Below, one piece after another: positions 16,270 through 25,254 of a stretch of 62,869 nucleotides of DNA (position 1 is the stretch's first letter; each line of letters opens with the position of its first letter). Position numbers and translations under genes: made by a program. The stretch comes from Erysipelotrichaceae bacterium. GTDB taxonomy: Bacteria > Bacillota_I > Bacilli_A > Erysipelotrichales > Erysipelotrichaceae. A model generated the notes under the pieces. The model saw nothing but the letters and a program-made list of their open reading frames with translations. It did not search any database and had not been told where the DNA came from. The DNA lies in NCBI GenBank assembly GCA_017432885.1, contig JAFRIE010000051.1:1-62869 (forward strand), read 5' to 3'.

Positions 16270-16917
16270 ATGGCATTAAAAACCAACTATGAGAAATGGT
16301 ATGAAACGGAAGACTACTTCTGGGGGACGGAACCTGCACAGTTGTGCTACGAACTGGTAAAGCTTGTTCCGCCCGGCAAGGAAGTGAAGGTTCTGGACAT
16401 CGGCTGCGGAGAAGGCAAAGATGCGGTATTCATGGCCAAACAAGGATACGACGTATATGCCTTTGACATTACAGAAAACGGCATTGCCAAGACAAAAAGG
16501 ATGGCAAAAGAGAATGGTGTCGAGATCAATGCGTTTGTCGCCGACATCAACGATTTCAAAATTGATGAGAAGTTCGATATCATCTATTCTACCGGCACGA
16601 TACAGTATCTGGAAGACGATAAGATCGACGCTTTCTTTGAAAAAGTCAAGAAGATGACTCTATCGGGAGGAATCAATTGGTTCAATGTCTTTGTCGATAA
16701 GCCTTTTATTCCGCTGCCACCGGACTGGGATGAAGGCGAGAAGCTATGGACGACCGGAAAACTTTTCTCTTACTATGCGGACTGGAAATTTGAAAGAGTC
16801 GATGAAACGATCTTTGAATGCCGATCTTCCGGTGTTCCGCATGTTCATTGCATGGATGTTCTGGTTGCAAGAAAGTATCCGAAAGATACGATTACCGTCG
16901 AAGATCTTCGCAAGTAA
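16270..16917 (+). CDS. SAM-dependent methyltransferase, TehB-like
   Basis: A 215-residue class I methyltransferase. Motif I is VLDIGCGEGKDAVFMA (about 42-57), followed by the acidic strand YAFDIT, and IIYSTGTIQYL as motif IV. The layout resembles the tellurite-resistance TehB group, which methylates toxic oxyanions or small molecules, but many members have unknown targets. It begins 18 bases after the ROK kinase, so the two are probably cotranscribed. It ends in a bidirectional terminator. Confidence 0.85.
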   Translation: MALKTNYEKWYETEDYFWGTEPAQLCYELVKLVPPGKEVKVLDIGCGEGKDAVFMAKQGYDVYAFDITENGIAKTKRMAKENGVEINAFVADINDFKIDEKFDIIYSTGTIQYLEDDKIDAFFEKVKKMTLSGGINWFNVFVDKPFIPLPPDWDEGEKLWTTGKLFSYYADWKFERVDETIFECRSSGVPHVHCMDVLVARKYPKDTITVEDLRK

Positions 16918-16951
16918 AAATAAAAAAACGGCTCAAACAGATTTAAAACAA

Positions 16952-16979
16952 ATAAACCGGATCAGAAGATCCGGTTTTT
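16952..16979. terminator. Bidirectional terminator
   Basis: A stem CCGGATC/GATCCGG (16957-16963 with 16968-16974) with a T-run on the plus side and an AT-rich tail on the minus side serves the convergent methyltransferase and CPBP protease genes. Confidence 0.8.
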
Positions 16980-17901
16980 ACTTAAAGAAAACAAACAGCA
17001 GTGTCCCGCAGATCATCAGAACCATGCTGATAATCACTGTCGGACAGGTATAGAAAACAATGTTCGTTGTTTTGTTGGAACGCAGTTTCTGGATCTGTAC
17101 TCTTTCGTATCTGCCGGTATAAATGAAGTAGACCGAGAGAGCAAAAATGGCAGCAAGTCCATAAGCCATGTATTGGGTGATCGGTGAAGGCATCACACAT
17201 AAGGCATAGATCAGAGCATTGAATAGAATATGGATGATGATGGTCGGACGGATGCTTTTGTAACGCAGAGAGGTCTTTCCCAGTACATAACCCATTGCAA
17301 ATGCCGGAATGTATTCCGAAAAATTAGTATGAGCCAGGGCAAACAGTATAGCGCTGGCATAGAGGCCGAACAGTTTTCCGTATTTTCCTAAGACGTTCAA
17401 TAACACGCCACGAAAAGCGTATTCTTCCATGATCGGCGTGACAATCACCAGCATGAAAACATAGAGATAATTATCCAGATAGGCCTCATCGTAGCTGAAA
17501 CCGATACTGGAAATCAGTTTTCCTTCTTGTGAAAAATAGACGAAGATCCTGTTGGAGACATACGTTAAAGCAATACAGATGATAAAAAAGACGATTGTCT
17601 GAACAAAGAGATCTACAAAAGAAGTCGTGATCTTTCTACTGATTTTTTTAAACGGAAGTCTAAAATACAGCCTCATCAGAAAAAAAGGGATCAGCGTTCC
17701 AAAGAAAATGATAATGAAATAGATCCCGAAATACATCCATCTGTCCTGAAGGATCGGAGAATTATCGTATTCCATATACATATGGAAGAAAAAAGGAAGA
17801 ATCAATACAAAAAGTGTATAAAGAATCAGAAAAAGGCCGATGACAGAGAAGTTTCTTCTGGCATACTTGATACTGACGATCCGTTCCTTTTTTGTGCTCA
17901 T
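16978..17901 (-). CDS. CPBP-family intramembrane metalloprotease
   Basis: A 307-residue polytopic membrane protein with about eight hydrophobic helices. The CPBP (Abi) core motif MEEYAFRG (about 169-176) supplies the catalytic Glu pair, and later motifs ALAHTNF and HILFNALIYA carry the two metal-binding His residues. Such proteases, related to Rce1, cleave or mature membrane-associated peptides and proteins; bacterial roles include bacteriocin self-immunity. It is transcribed away from htrA. A second CPBP gene lies at 25255. Confidence 0.88.
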   Translation of the reverse strand: MSTKKERIVSIKYARRNFSVIGLFLILYTLFVLILPFFFHMYMEYDNSPILQDRWMYFGIYFIIIFFGTLIPFFLMRLYFRLPFKKISRKITTSFVDLFVQTIVFFIICIALTYVSNRIFVYFSQEGKLISSIGFSYDEAYLDNYLYVFMLVIVTPIMEEYAFRGVLLNVLGKYGKLFGLYASAILFALAHTNFSEYIPAFAMGYVLGKTSLRYKSIRPTIIIHILFNALIYALCVMPSPITQYMAYGLAAIFALSVYFIYTGRYERVQIQKLRSNKTTNIVFYTCPTVIISMVLMICGTLLFVFFK

Positions 17902-17990
17902 ACTTAAGATTATAGCTTTTTCGTCTTCATTAGTAAAATTCAGATGAAATTCACATTCGGGTCTTATAGTGATATACGAGGTGATGGAAA

Positions 17991-19094
17991 GTGAAAATAA
18001 ATGTGAAAACGATTATTATTGTATTCCTGGTAGCCCTGTTGGGTTCAGGATTGGGTACATTCGGCGTTCTGTCCTTCTATAACAGCAATATAGGAAACGG
18101 AAAAGTTCACAGTGACGTGGTCCTGAACGAAGTCGCATATACCAGTATTGAGAAAGGAGAATACACCAAGGCGATCGAAAAGGCCTATGATACGGTCGTA
18201 GAGATCACCTGTACGGTGAGAAGTTCCATAACTTCGGATTTCTTCTTCTTTGGCGGAGGAACGACAGAATCGACATCGGCTGGTTCGGGTGTTATTTTCT
18301 CTTCTGATGGTTACATCATAACCAATGAACATGTGATCAGAGGACTAGCTAGCGAGGACTCGATTCAAGTCAAGCTGTATACCGGAGAAGTATATGGGGC
18401 CAAAGTAATCGGCTCTGATGCCAGAACGGATCTTGCCGTTCTGAAGATTGAAGAAGATGGTCTTCCGTTCGCATCCCTGGCGGATTCTTCTCAGCTTGTC
18501 CTTGGCCAGGATGTCATCGCGATTGGAAATCCTCTGGGTTCAGGCATATCCTGTTCCAACGGTATTGTTTCTGCACTGGAAAAGGAAATCTATATCAACA
18601 ATGTCTATATGACGGTTATACAGACGAATGCGGCAGTCAACGCCGGAAACTCCGGCGGTGGGTTGTTTGACATTAACGGAAATCTGATCGGTATCGTCAA
18701 TGCGAAAAACACTTCTACGATGACGACAGAGGTCGAAGGTATGAGTTATGCAATTCCTTCCAACACAGTTATTCGAATCATCAGTGATCTGATCGAAAAC
18801 GGCTATGTCAAAGATAGAGCGGCATTAGGCATTAGAGTTTACACTTCTTCTTCCTTCTATCAGACAAATGGGGTTGTTGTTTCCGAAGTCATTGCCGGAG
18901 GAAGCGCAGAAACGGCCGGAATCCAGGCAAATGATATTATTACGGCAATCGACGGCGAAGAAGTGTCTGGTTATGCCGATCTGTCAAAGATTCTGGATGC
19001 TAAGAGCATCGGGGAGAAAGTTGTCGTCAGTATCGTCCGGAATGAGGAGAAACTGGAGATTCCTGTAATCCTGCAGGCTTCAACCAGCAACTAA
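17991..19094 (+). CDS. htrA: HtrA/DegP-type serine protease with PDZ domain
   Basis: A 367-residue membrane-anchored protease. One N-terminal helix (about 5-28) is followed by a trypsin-like domain with the triad His in TNEHVI (about 116), Asp in ARTDLAVL (about 145) and Ser in NAGNSGGGLFD (about 223). One PDZ domain spans about 275-360. It degrades or refolds damaged proteins at the outer face of the membrane. The start is GTG 17991, six bases after GAGGTGA, which decides it over an out-of-frame ATG. It is monocistronic, between a divergent CPBP gene and a bidirectional terminator. Confidence 0.93.
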   Translation: MKINVKTIIIVFLVALLGSGLGTFGVLSFYNSNIGNGKVHSDVVLNEVAYTSIEKGEYTKAIEKAYDTVVEITCTVRSSITSDFFFFGGGTTESTSAGSGVIFSSDGYIITNEHVIRGLASEDSIQVKLYTGEVYGAKVIGSDARTDLAVLKIEEDGLPFASLADSSQLVLGQDVIAIGNPLGSGISCSNGIVSALEKEIYINNVYMTVIQTNAAVNAGNSGGGLFDINGNLIGIVNAKNTSTMTTEVEGMSYAIPSNTVIRIISDLIENGYVKDRAALGIRVYTSSSFYQTNGVVVSEVIAGGSAETAGIQANDIITAIDGEEVSGYADLSKILDAKSIGEKVVVSIVRNEEKLEIPVILQASTSN

Positions 19095-19100
19095 GCAACC

Positions 19101-19133
19101 AAAAAAGAAGTTCATATAGAACTTCTTTTTTTT
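19101..19133. terminator. Bidirectional terminator after htrA
   Basis: A perfect AT-rich hairpin (AAAAAGAAGTT with AACTTCTTTTT around CATATAG) has T-runs in both directions and separates the convergent htrA and EF-G-like genes. Confidence 0.85.
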
Positions 19134-19149
19134 ATGTTTTGACTTGATA

Positions 19150-21162
19150 TTAATCGTCGTCTTCGTCTTTTCTTTCAGCAGCTGTAGCGGCAACAACCTT
19201 GTCGGTAACATTCTGAGGAGCCGGTTCATAACGGTCGAAGTCGATTACGTATGTACCTCTACCTTTGGTCATAGAACGCAGTTCCGTCGCATACTTCAGC
19301 ATTTCTGCCATCGGGACTTCCGCTTCAATGCGCGCTTCACCGGAATCGGCTGAGCCAGTATCCATGATCATGCCACGTCTCTTGTTGAAGTCGCCGATGA
19401 TATCACCGGTATATTCTTCCGGACAAATCACGGTGACCTTGCCGATCGGTTCGAGAAGGATCGGATTTGCCTTAGGAATACCGGCTTTGAATGCCAGCCT
19501 AGCGGCTGCTTCAAAGGAGTTTGGTTTAGAGTCTACAGGATGGTAGGATCCATCGTACAGTGTCGCCTTAACGTTAACGACTTTGCATCCTGCCAGAGGG
19601 CCCTTGGCCATGCAGCCTCTAAGGCCTGCTTCAACCGATGGGAAGTAGTTCTTCGGTACGGCACCGCCGAACACTTCTTCTGCGAATACCATTTCTTCGG
19701 AATCCGGATTCGGTTCAAATCTGACCCAGACATCGCCGTACTGGCCGGCACCGCCGTTCTGCTTCTTATACTTGCCCTGAACTTCAGACTTGCCCTTGAT
19801 CGTCTCACGATACTGTACCTTCGGTTCTTTCAGGACGACTTCTACTTTGTATCGGCTCTTGAGCTTGCTGACGACAACATCGATCTGCTGATCGCCTACC
19901 GCATAGAGGACCTGCTCGCCTGTTTCAGCGTTTCTGACGAAATTCAGAGACTTATCTTCAATCAGGACTTTCTTTAATGCATCTGACATCTTGTCTTCAT
20001 CGTCTTTGGTCTTAGGTGAAACAGCCATGCCAAGCATCGGTCTAGGATATTCGATATCCTTGAATACGACTTTCTTATCTTTTGTGCATAAAGTATCGTT
20101 GGATTCTGTTACAGCCAGTTTTGTTAATGCACCCAGATCACCACAGGACAGCTTATTTACAGGGAACTGCTGCTTACCCTGGACTACAAACAGACCACCG
20201 GCCTTTTCAGCCTGGTCTTTCTTGGAGTTGTATAAAGGAGTCGTTGGCGTCAAGGAACCAGACATGATCTTGACATAGGAAATTTTACCGACGAAAGCAT
20301 CGACAACTGTTTTGAATACCAGCGCAGAGAAAGCTTCCGAATCATCCGTCTTCAGTTCAGCACCGTTGACATCCATTACAGTACCATGGTCGGCGTATAC
20401 CGGACAGTTCTCTTTCATGAAGTCCAGAATCTGCTCAACACCCTGGGCATTGACGGCACTTCCGGCAAATACAGGTTTGATATCTCCGGACTTAAGAGCC
20501 AGTTTCAGACCTTTTGCAGTCTCTTCCGGTGTAAATGCTTCACCTTCAAAGAACTTTTCCATCAGTTCATCATCAGCCGATGCGATCGCTTCTGCAATCT
20601 GATCGTAATGAACATTAGAAGGATCGGCCAGAACCTTATTGGAACCGGTCATCTTCTTGCCTTCCATGACAGGAACTTCAAACGGAACGACAGATGCGCC
20701 AAATTTGTCTCTCAGTTCATCGACTGTCTTTTCAAAGTTCGCATTGTCATCATCGATTTTATTAATAAAGAAAACGATAGGCAGATTGTTCTTCTTGCAG
20801 AGTTTAACTGCACTTTCCGTTCCGGATTCAATTCCGTCTTTTGCTGAAACAACAATCAAAGCCAGATCGGCTGCTGCAGCGCCGGAAACCTTTTCACCTT
20901 CATAATCCAGATATCCCGGTGTATCGATAAAATTGATCTTGGTATTTTTCCACTCTACAGGTCCCAGTGCCATAAAGACAGAGAGGCCTCTCTTGGATTC
21001 TTCCGGATCATAGTCCATTGCCGAAGTGCCGTCTACCGTCTTGCCCATACGGTCGACAGCCTTGGTCAGATACAGCGCAGCTTCTACTAAAGCTGATTTG
21101 CCGGAACCGGAATGGCCCAGCAGCACAACATTTCGAATGTCTTTTGATAAGTACTCTTTCAT
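19150..21162 (-). CDS. EF-G-like translational GTPase paralogue
   Basis: A 670-residue protein with the domain order of elongation factor G: GTPase domain (1-270), domain II, III, the domain IV segment RFEPNPDSEE and C-terminal fold around EAEVPMAEML. The G motifs are non-canonical: G1 is GHSGSGKSAL, the switch I region reads KRGLSVFMALG in place of RGITI, G3 is DTPGYLDY and G4 NKIDDDN. It therefore belongs to the EF-G-like group (FusA2 type), not the housekeeping translocase. It probably acts on ribosomes under particular conditions; the exact role is unknown. It ends in an acidic tail. Confidence 0.88.
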   Translation of the reverse strand: MKEYLSKDIRNVVLLGHSGSGKSALVEAALYLTKAVDRMGKTVDGTSAMDYDPEESKRGLSVFMALGPVEWKNTKINFIDTPGYLDYEGEKVSGAAAADLALIVVSAKDGIESGTESAVKLCKKNNLPIVFFINKIDDDNANFEKTVDELRDKFGASVVPFEVPVMEGKKMTGSNKVLADPSNVHYDQIAEAIASADDELMEKFFEGEAFTPEETAKGLKLALKSGDIKPVFAGSAVNAQGVEQILDFMKENCPVYADHGTVMDVNGAELKTDDSEAFSALVFKTVVDAFVGKISYVKIMSGSLTPTTPLYNSKKDQAEKAGGLFVVQGKQQFPVNKLSCGDLGALTKLAVTESNDTLCTKDKKVVFKDIEYPRPMLGMAVSPKTKDDEDKMSDALKKVLIEDKSLNFVRNAETGEQVLYAVGDQQIDVVVSKLKSRYKVEVVLKEPKVQYRETIKGKSEVQGKYKKQNGGAGQYGDVWVRFEPNPDSEEMVFAEEVFGGAVPKNYFPSVEAGLRGCMAKGPLAGCKVVNVKATLYDGSYHPVDSKPNSFEAAARLAFKAGIPKANPILLEPIGKVTVICPEEYTGDIIGDFNKRRGMIMDTGSADSGEARIEAEVPMAEMLKYATELRSMTKGRGTYVIDFDRYEPAPQNVTDKVVAATAAERKDEDDD

Positions 21163-21177
21163 TTCTTCTTCCCCTTA

Positions 21178-21849
21178 TTATTTCAGAACATTAAGCAGTT
21201 CTTCATCACTTCCTGCGCGGACGTAATGCAATGCCGTTCTGCCTGCATTATCCGTTACTGTCTTATCCGCGCCTTTATGTATCAAATATATCACTAAATC
21301 CGTATAACCGCCATAGCTGGCACGCATCAGACAGGTACATCCTTCAATATCCCGCCTGTTGATATCTGCGCCCTTCTGCAGCAGATAGCGGATCACATCC
21401 ACCTTAAACGCCAGTACTGCATCCATCAGGGCTGTACGGCCTTTCTTATCAGCAAGATCCAGTTCAGCTCCGGCTTCTACCAGACATTCCACGCATGATG
21501 TTTCTCCTAAGAAAGCTGCGCGCATCAGTGCTGTTCTGCCGTTATTATCCTGAGCATTTACATCGCTTCCTGCCTTTATCAGCATCTCACAGATATGACG
21601 ATATCCGTGTTTTGCAGCACCCATCAGTGCTGTATCGTTATTTTTATCTCTTGCCTTGATATCAACACCCTTGTTGATCAGTGTTTCTACAATTTCATCA
21701 TAACCTCTTTTAGAAGCCCTCATCAGCCCGGTCCTGCCGTCACCATTCTTACAGTTGACATCTGCGCCGTTTTCGATCAGTTCATTCACCAGGTCTAATC
21801 TTCCGGTCGTGCAGGCCTCTAACAGAGCATCGTTCTGTGTTTGTTCCAT
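21178..21849 (-). CDS. Ankyrin-repeat protein
   Basis: A 223-residue soluble protein made almost wholly of six ankyrin repeats of 33 residues, each with the pattern of GRTALMRAA and an NGADVN-type loop (residues about 5-215). Ankyrin proteins mediate protein-protein contacts; no enzymatic domain is attached. The start is the second ATG (21849) because AAAGGAGG lies 8 bases before it but only 2 before the earlier ATG. It is preceded by a structured leader with a terminator-like hairpin. The EF-G-like gene starts 16 bases downstream, so the two may form an operon. Confidence 0.85.
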   Translation of the reverse strand: MEQTQNDALLEACTTGRLDLVNELIENGADVNCKNGDGRTGLMRASKRGYDEIVETLINKGVDIKARDKNNDTALMGAAKHGYRHICEMLIKAGSDVNAQDNNGRTALMRAAFLGETSCVECLVEAGAELDLADKKGRTALMDAVLAFKVDVIRYLLQKGADINRRDIEGCTCLMRASYGGYTDLVIYLIHKGADKTVTDNAGRTALHYVRAGSDEELLNVLK

Positions 21850-21874
21850 CTTCATAACCTCCTTTATCAGACAA

Positions 21875-21904
21875 TAAAAAAGTGAACGCAATGAAACGTC
21901 CACT
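21875..21904 (-). terminator. Leader hairpin/attenuator before the ankyrin gene
   Basis: AGTGGACG and CGTTCACT pair on the minus strand (21904-21897 with 21888-21881) and a T-run follows. This sits about 25 bases before the ankyrin start codon. A possible -10 box TATAAT lies at 21993-21988, giving a leader of about 130 bases with a second hairpin upstream. Confidence 0.55.
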
Positions 21905-22065
21905 TCAAAAAATCAGTTTATATAAAACACAAGTAAGGAGTCAACGACCCCTAAGACAGTATTCTCCATCTTGTTTCGTAATTCCATATTATAAACAGCC
22001 TTTTCTACTTATCATTTTACCTTCTAAACATACTTGTTTCAAGTCAAAACACCATGTAAATAGTT

Positions 22066-22740
22066 TCATTGTTTCAGTTTCTTGACAACGGACTTGTAAC
22101 CCGGCATGTATCTCTCAATGATGTCATAAAACCTGCGGGAATGATTCGGAATGATGAAATGGGTCAGCTCATGCAGAATGATGTATTCCAGACAGTCCAA
22201 AGGATAATGAATCAGATAAGAGCTGATTACGATCTTGTTTTTTCTGGTATGGCACACACCCCATTTGGAGCTCATAAGCCGACAGTTCAGTTCCGGGATC
22301 TGATGATATCCGTAATCATCCAGAATAAACAGAAAACGTGACAGGAACGTCTCCGCCTGTTTCAGGAGATAACGGTCAAGAGATTTATACAGGAAACGGA
22401 TGTCTTCATTGGAATCTTCTTTATAAGTCAGAACGATGGAATCGTCAACAATTTCTACATTCTTCTTTCCGTTTTTTCTAATCAGATGGAAAGGTTTTCC
22501 GTAGACATAAAAAACATCTCCTTCCTGATAGATCAGCGATCTTTTCTGTTTCTGCAAGGAACGTTCATAAGCTCTTAAGATCCAATCTCTTTTTTCTTCC
22601 AGAAAACGATAGATCTGCCATTCGGGCATACCTGCAGGTGCAGAGACCAAAAGATGATTCTCTTTGATTCTCAGGTACATGTTTCGGATTCTTTTTCGTG
22701 TGATTTCAACCTCAAAACGGATCCCTTTTATTTCCAACAT
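22066..22740 (-). CDS. YgjP-type (DUF45/M48-like) metallopeptidase
   Basis: A 224-residue soluble protein with an N-terminal beta-rich part containing RLMSSKWGVC and the zinc-binding HELTHFIIPNHS (about 191-202), where HExxH plus a third His form the site. Members of the YgjP/SprT-like group are predicted metal-dependent proteases, often found beside restriction genes, but here no such neighbour exists. The full family length is present. Confidence 0.88.
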   Translation of the reverse strand: MLEIKGIRFEVEITRKRIRNMYLRIKENHLLVSAPAGMPEWQIYRFLEEKRDWILRAYERSLQKQKRSLIYQEGDVFYVYGKPFHLIRKNGKKNVEIVDDSIVLTYKEDSNEDIRFLYKSLDRYLLKQAETFLSRFLFILDDYGYHQIPELNCRLMSSKWGVCHTRKNKIVISSYLIHYPLDCLEYIILHELTHFIIPNHSRRFYDIIERYMPGYKSVVKKLKQ

Positions 22741-22797
22741 ATTCTCATTCTATCATTGAAAAGGAAATAATTCTTATGGTAGAATAATAAAGCACAT

Positions 22798-22876
22798 GGC
22801 GGACGTGGTGAAGTTGGTTAACACTCTGGATTGTGGCTCCAGCATTGCGTGGGTTCGAGTCCCATCGTTCGCCCCA
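22798..22876 (+). tRNA. tRNA-His (GTG)
   Basis: A cloverleaf with anticodon GTG at 22833-22835 in the loop of stem CTGGA/TCCAG. The genome encodes the extra G at -1 (22798) that pairs with discriminator C (22873), the hallmark of tRNA-His, and a 3' CCA (22874-22876). Acceptor stem GCGGACG pairs with CGTTCGC through one G-T. A terminator follows at once. Confidence 0.97.
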
Positions 22877-22888
22877 TTAAAACATCAG

Positions 22889-22912
22889 ACATCTCTTAGA
22901 GATGTTTTTTTA
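22889..22912 (+). terminator. Terminator of tRNA-His
   Basis: ACATCTC/GAGATGT with a three-base loop followed by seven T, 13 bases after the CCA end. Confidence 0.9.
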
Positions 22913-22958
22913 ACTCGTCTTGCTTCTGAAAGTCTTCTTCTGTTTCTGATTCTGTCAT

Positions 22959-22985
22959 GAAAAATCCGATAAGCTATCGGATTTA
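22959..22985 (-). terminator. Terminator of the serC-serA operon
   Basis: A perfect 9-bp stem AATCCGATA/TATCGGATT with T-rich flanks overlaps the serA stop codon. Confidence 0.8.
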
Positions 22986-24131
22986 ATTTATTATTCTGAC
23001 CCGAATAATATGTTCGATCGCCGTTAAGGCTTTTTCATCGACATCGGAATTGGTATCGATCATTGTATAGGCATAATCACCGCGGGCTTTATTGACCATG
23101 TTTTCGATATTAATATGGTTATTGCCGATGATACTGGTTAACTGTGCCAGCATATTCGGGATATTGCGATGGATGATGCAGATACGATGACTCGTAGTTC
23201 GCGGTTCCTGCACGGAAGGCATATTGGCAGAATTAACGATATTGCCGTTTTCCAGATAATCGGTCAGCTGTTTAACCGCCATAACGGCGCAGTTTTCTTC
23301 TGATTCCGGGGTTGAAGCGCCAAGATGCGGAAAACAGATGCATTTATCGTGATGAACAAGATCATAGGAAGCGAAATCGGTAACATATCTGGCAATCTTC
23401 CCGGAATCAAGTGCTTCAAGCAGATCTTTTTCGTTGACCAATTCTCCTCTAGCTAGATTGATGATCCTGACTCCATCTTTCATCAAAGCGATTTTGTCCC
23501 TGTCTATCAAACCATTCGTTTTCTCGTTTAAAGGTAAATGCAAAGTAAGATAATCACATTCACTAAAAAGTTCATTGATGTTGGTGACATGTTTTACCCA
23601 CTTGCTTAAAGCCCAGGCGGAATTGACAGAGATATAAGGATCGTATCCGTAGACTTCCATACCCAGTTTCACGGCAGCATTAGCTACCAGTACACCGATT
23701 GCGCCTAGACCGATGACACCGAGTTTCTTGCCGTTGATTTCCGGTCCGACAAAAGCACTTTTCCCTTTTTCAACCTTTTTGGCAAAATCGTTGCTGCCTT
23801 CCAGCTGTTTTTCCCAGGCGATTCCGCCGCTTATGTCTCTGCTTGCCATTAACAGGGCACAGACTGCAAGTTCCTTGACTGCATTGGCATTCGCACCGGG
23901 TGTATTGAAAACGACGATGCCCTCTTCTGCACAACGCTGCAAAGGAATGTTATTGACACCAGCCCCGGCTCTGGCAATCGCCAGAAGCGTAGGAGAAAAC
24001 TTCTCTTCTAGCAATGATGCACTGCGAACAAGCAGCCCGTCCTCTTCGCTTAGATCTTCTCCTATTTCATACTGATCAGGAAACAGTTTAAGACCGTTTT
24101 CATCGATCCTGTTCACTAATCTTATTCTCAT
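22983..24131 (-). CDS. serA: D-3-phosphoglycerate dehydrogenase, short ACT form
   Basis: A 382-residue enzyme that oxidises 3-phosphoglycerate to 3-phosphohydroxypyruvate with NAD, the first step of serine synthesis. The Rossmann motif is LGVIGLGAIGVLVANAA (about 136-152), the catalytic Arg is in NLARGELVNE (about 229) and the His in CFPHLGASTPES (about 277). The C-terminus (about 310-382) is an ACT domain (RICIIHRNIPNMLAQLTSII), probably for serine feedback. It overlaps serC by the sequence ATGA, so the two are translated together and the product of one feeds the other. Confidence 0.93.
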   Translation of the reverse strand: MRIRLVNRIDENGLKLFPDQYEIGEDLSEEDGLLVRSASLLEEKFSPTLLAIARAGAGVNNIPLQRCAEEGIVVFNTPGANANAVKELAVCALLMASRDISGGIAWEKQLEGSNDFAKKVEKGKSAFVGPEINGKKLGVIGLGAIGVLVANAAVKLGMEVYGYDPYISVNSAWALSKWVKHVTNINELFSECDYLTLHLPLNEKTNGLIDRDKIALMKDGVRIINLARGELVNEKDLLEALDSGKIARYVTDFASYDLVHHDKCICFPHLGASTPESEENCAVMAVKQLTDYLENGNIVNSANMPSVQEPRTTSHRICIIHRNIPNMLAQLTSIIGNNHINIENMVNKARGDYAYTMIDTNSDVDEKALTAIEHIIRVRIIN

Positions 24132-25213
24132 CTTTCATTCTCCCTGGCAAATCTTTCCATAAAATCAAGCAGTTTTTCTACACCGGCTTTCGGCATGGCA
24201 TTGTAGATCGAAGCACGAAGACCTCCGACCAGTCGATGGCCTTTTAGGTTAGCCAGACCGTTTTCGGCAGCTTCTTTGACAAAAGCGGCATCAAGATCCG
24301 GATCACTGCAGGTAAAGGTCACATTCATCCGTGAACGTGATTCCTTTTCCGCAAAACTCTTATAAAATGAGGAAGCATCAAGATAATCATAAAGGATCTG
24401 TGCTTTCTCGATATTTCTTCTTTCAATTTCTTTCAGTCCTCCCAGATCTTCCAGCCATTCAATGACCTTGCTTAAAACATAAATCGGATAAGCTGATGGC
24501 GTATTAAACATGGAATTATTCTTGAGTTCCTGACTATAATTCATGATCGAAGGAATCTTTGACTCGGTCTCCCTGATCAGATCCTTTCGAATGATCGCGA
24601 CAGCAAAACCGGCAATGCCCATATTTTTCTGAGCTCCGGCATAGATCAGACCGAAATCTGAAACATGAACCGGTTTTGAAAGGATATTAGAACTCATATC
24701 GGCGATCAGAGGAGCATTAAGTTTTTTTGGAAACTCTTTCCATTCTGTACCATAGATCGTATTATTGGCACATAAATGAACATAGGCCGGATCCTTGCTG
24801 AAATCCAGCTCATTTTCGTATGGAATATGGGTATAGTTGTTTTCTTTGCCGTCATAGACGATATGGACATCACTGTATTTTCCGGCTTCGTCCGCAGCCT
24901 TTTTTGAAAAGTTGCCGGTAATGATGTAGTCAACCGTTTTTCCATGAGCCAGATTTAGTGGAATCGAAGCGAACATCCCGCTTGCTCCGCCATGCATAAA
25001 GAGAACTTCGTAGTCATTTGGAATATTCATCAGGTGCTTCAATCCGGTTTTGGTGTTTTCAAAAATCTCCAGATAGTCTTTGGAGCGATGAGACATTTCC
25101 ATTACAGACATACCTGAACCACGGTAATTGAACAGTTCTTCTTTGAGTACGGTCAGCACTTCATCCGATAGCATGGAAGGACCGGCAGCGAAATTATATA
25201 TTCTGTTTTCCAT
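24128..25213 (-). CDS. serC: Phosphoserine aminotransferase
   Basis: A 361-residue pyridoxal-phosphate enzyme converting phosphohydroxypyruvate and glutamate to phosphoserine and 2-oxoglutarate. Family marks are NFAAGPSMLSDEVL at the N-terminus, MHGGASGMFA, ADMSSNILS and the PLP Lys in YAGAQKNMGIAG (about 195). The end has GGLRASIYNAMP. Normal length. It is the first gene of the serC-serA operon. No serB is in view. Confidence 0.95.
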   Translation of the reverse strand: MENRIYNFAAGPSMLSDEVLTVLKEELFNYRGSGMSVMEMSHRSKDYLEIFENTKTGLKHLMNIPNDYEVLFMHGGASGMFASIPLNLAHGKTVDYIITGNFSKKAADEAGKYSDVHIVYDGKENNYTHIPYENELDFSKDPAYVHLCANNTIYGTEWKEFPKKLNAPLIADMSSNILSKPVHVSDFGLIYAGAQKNMGIAGFAVAIIRKDLIRETESKIPSIMNYSQELKNNSMFNTPSAYPIYVLSKVIEWLEDLGGLKEIERRNIEKAQILYDYLDASSFYKSFAEKESRSRMNVTFTCSDPDLDAAFVKEAAENGLANLKGHRLVGGLRASIYNAMPKAGVEKLLDFMERFARENER

Positions 25214-25254
25214 GAAACAATCTCCCTCGTATTCTCGTTATTCTGCTTATACTT

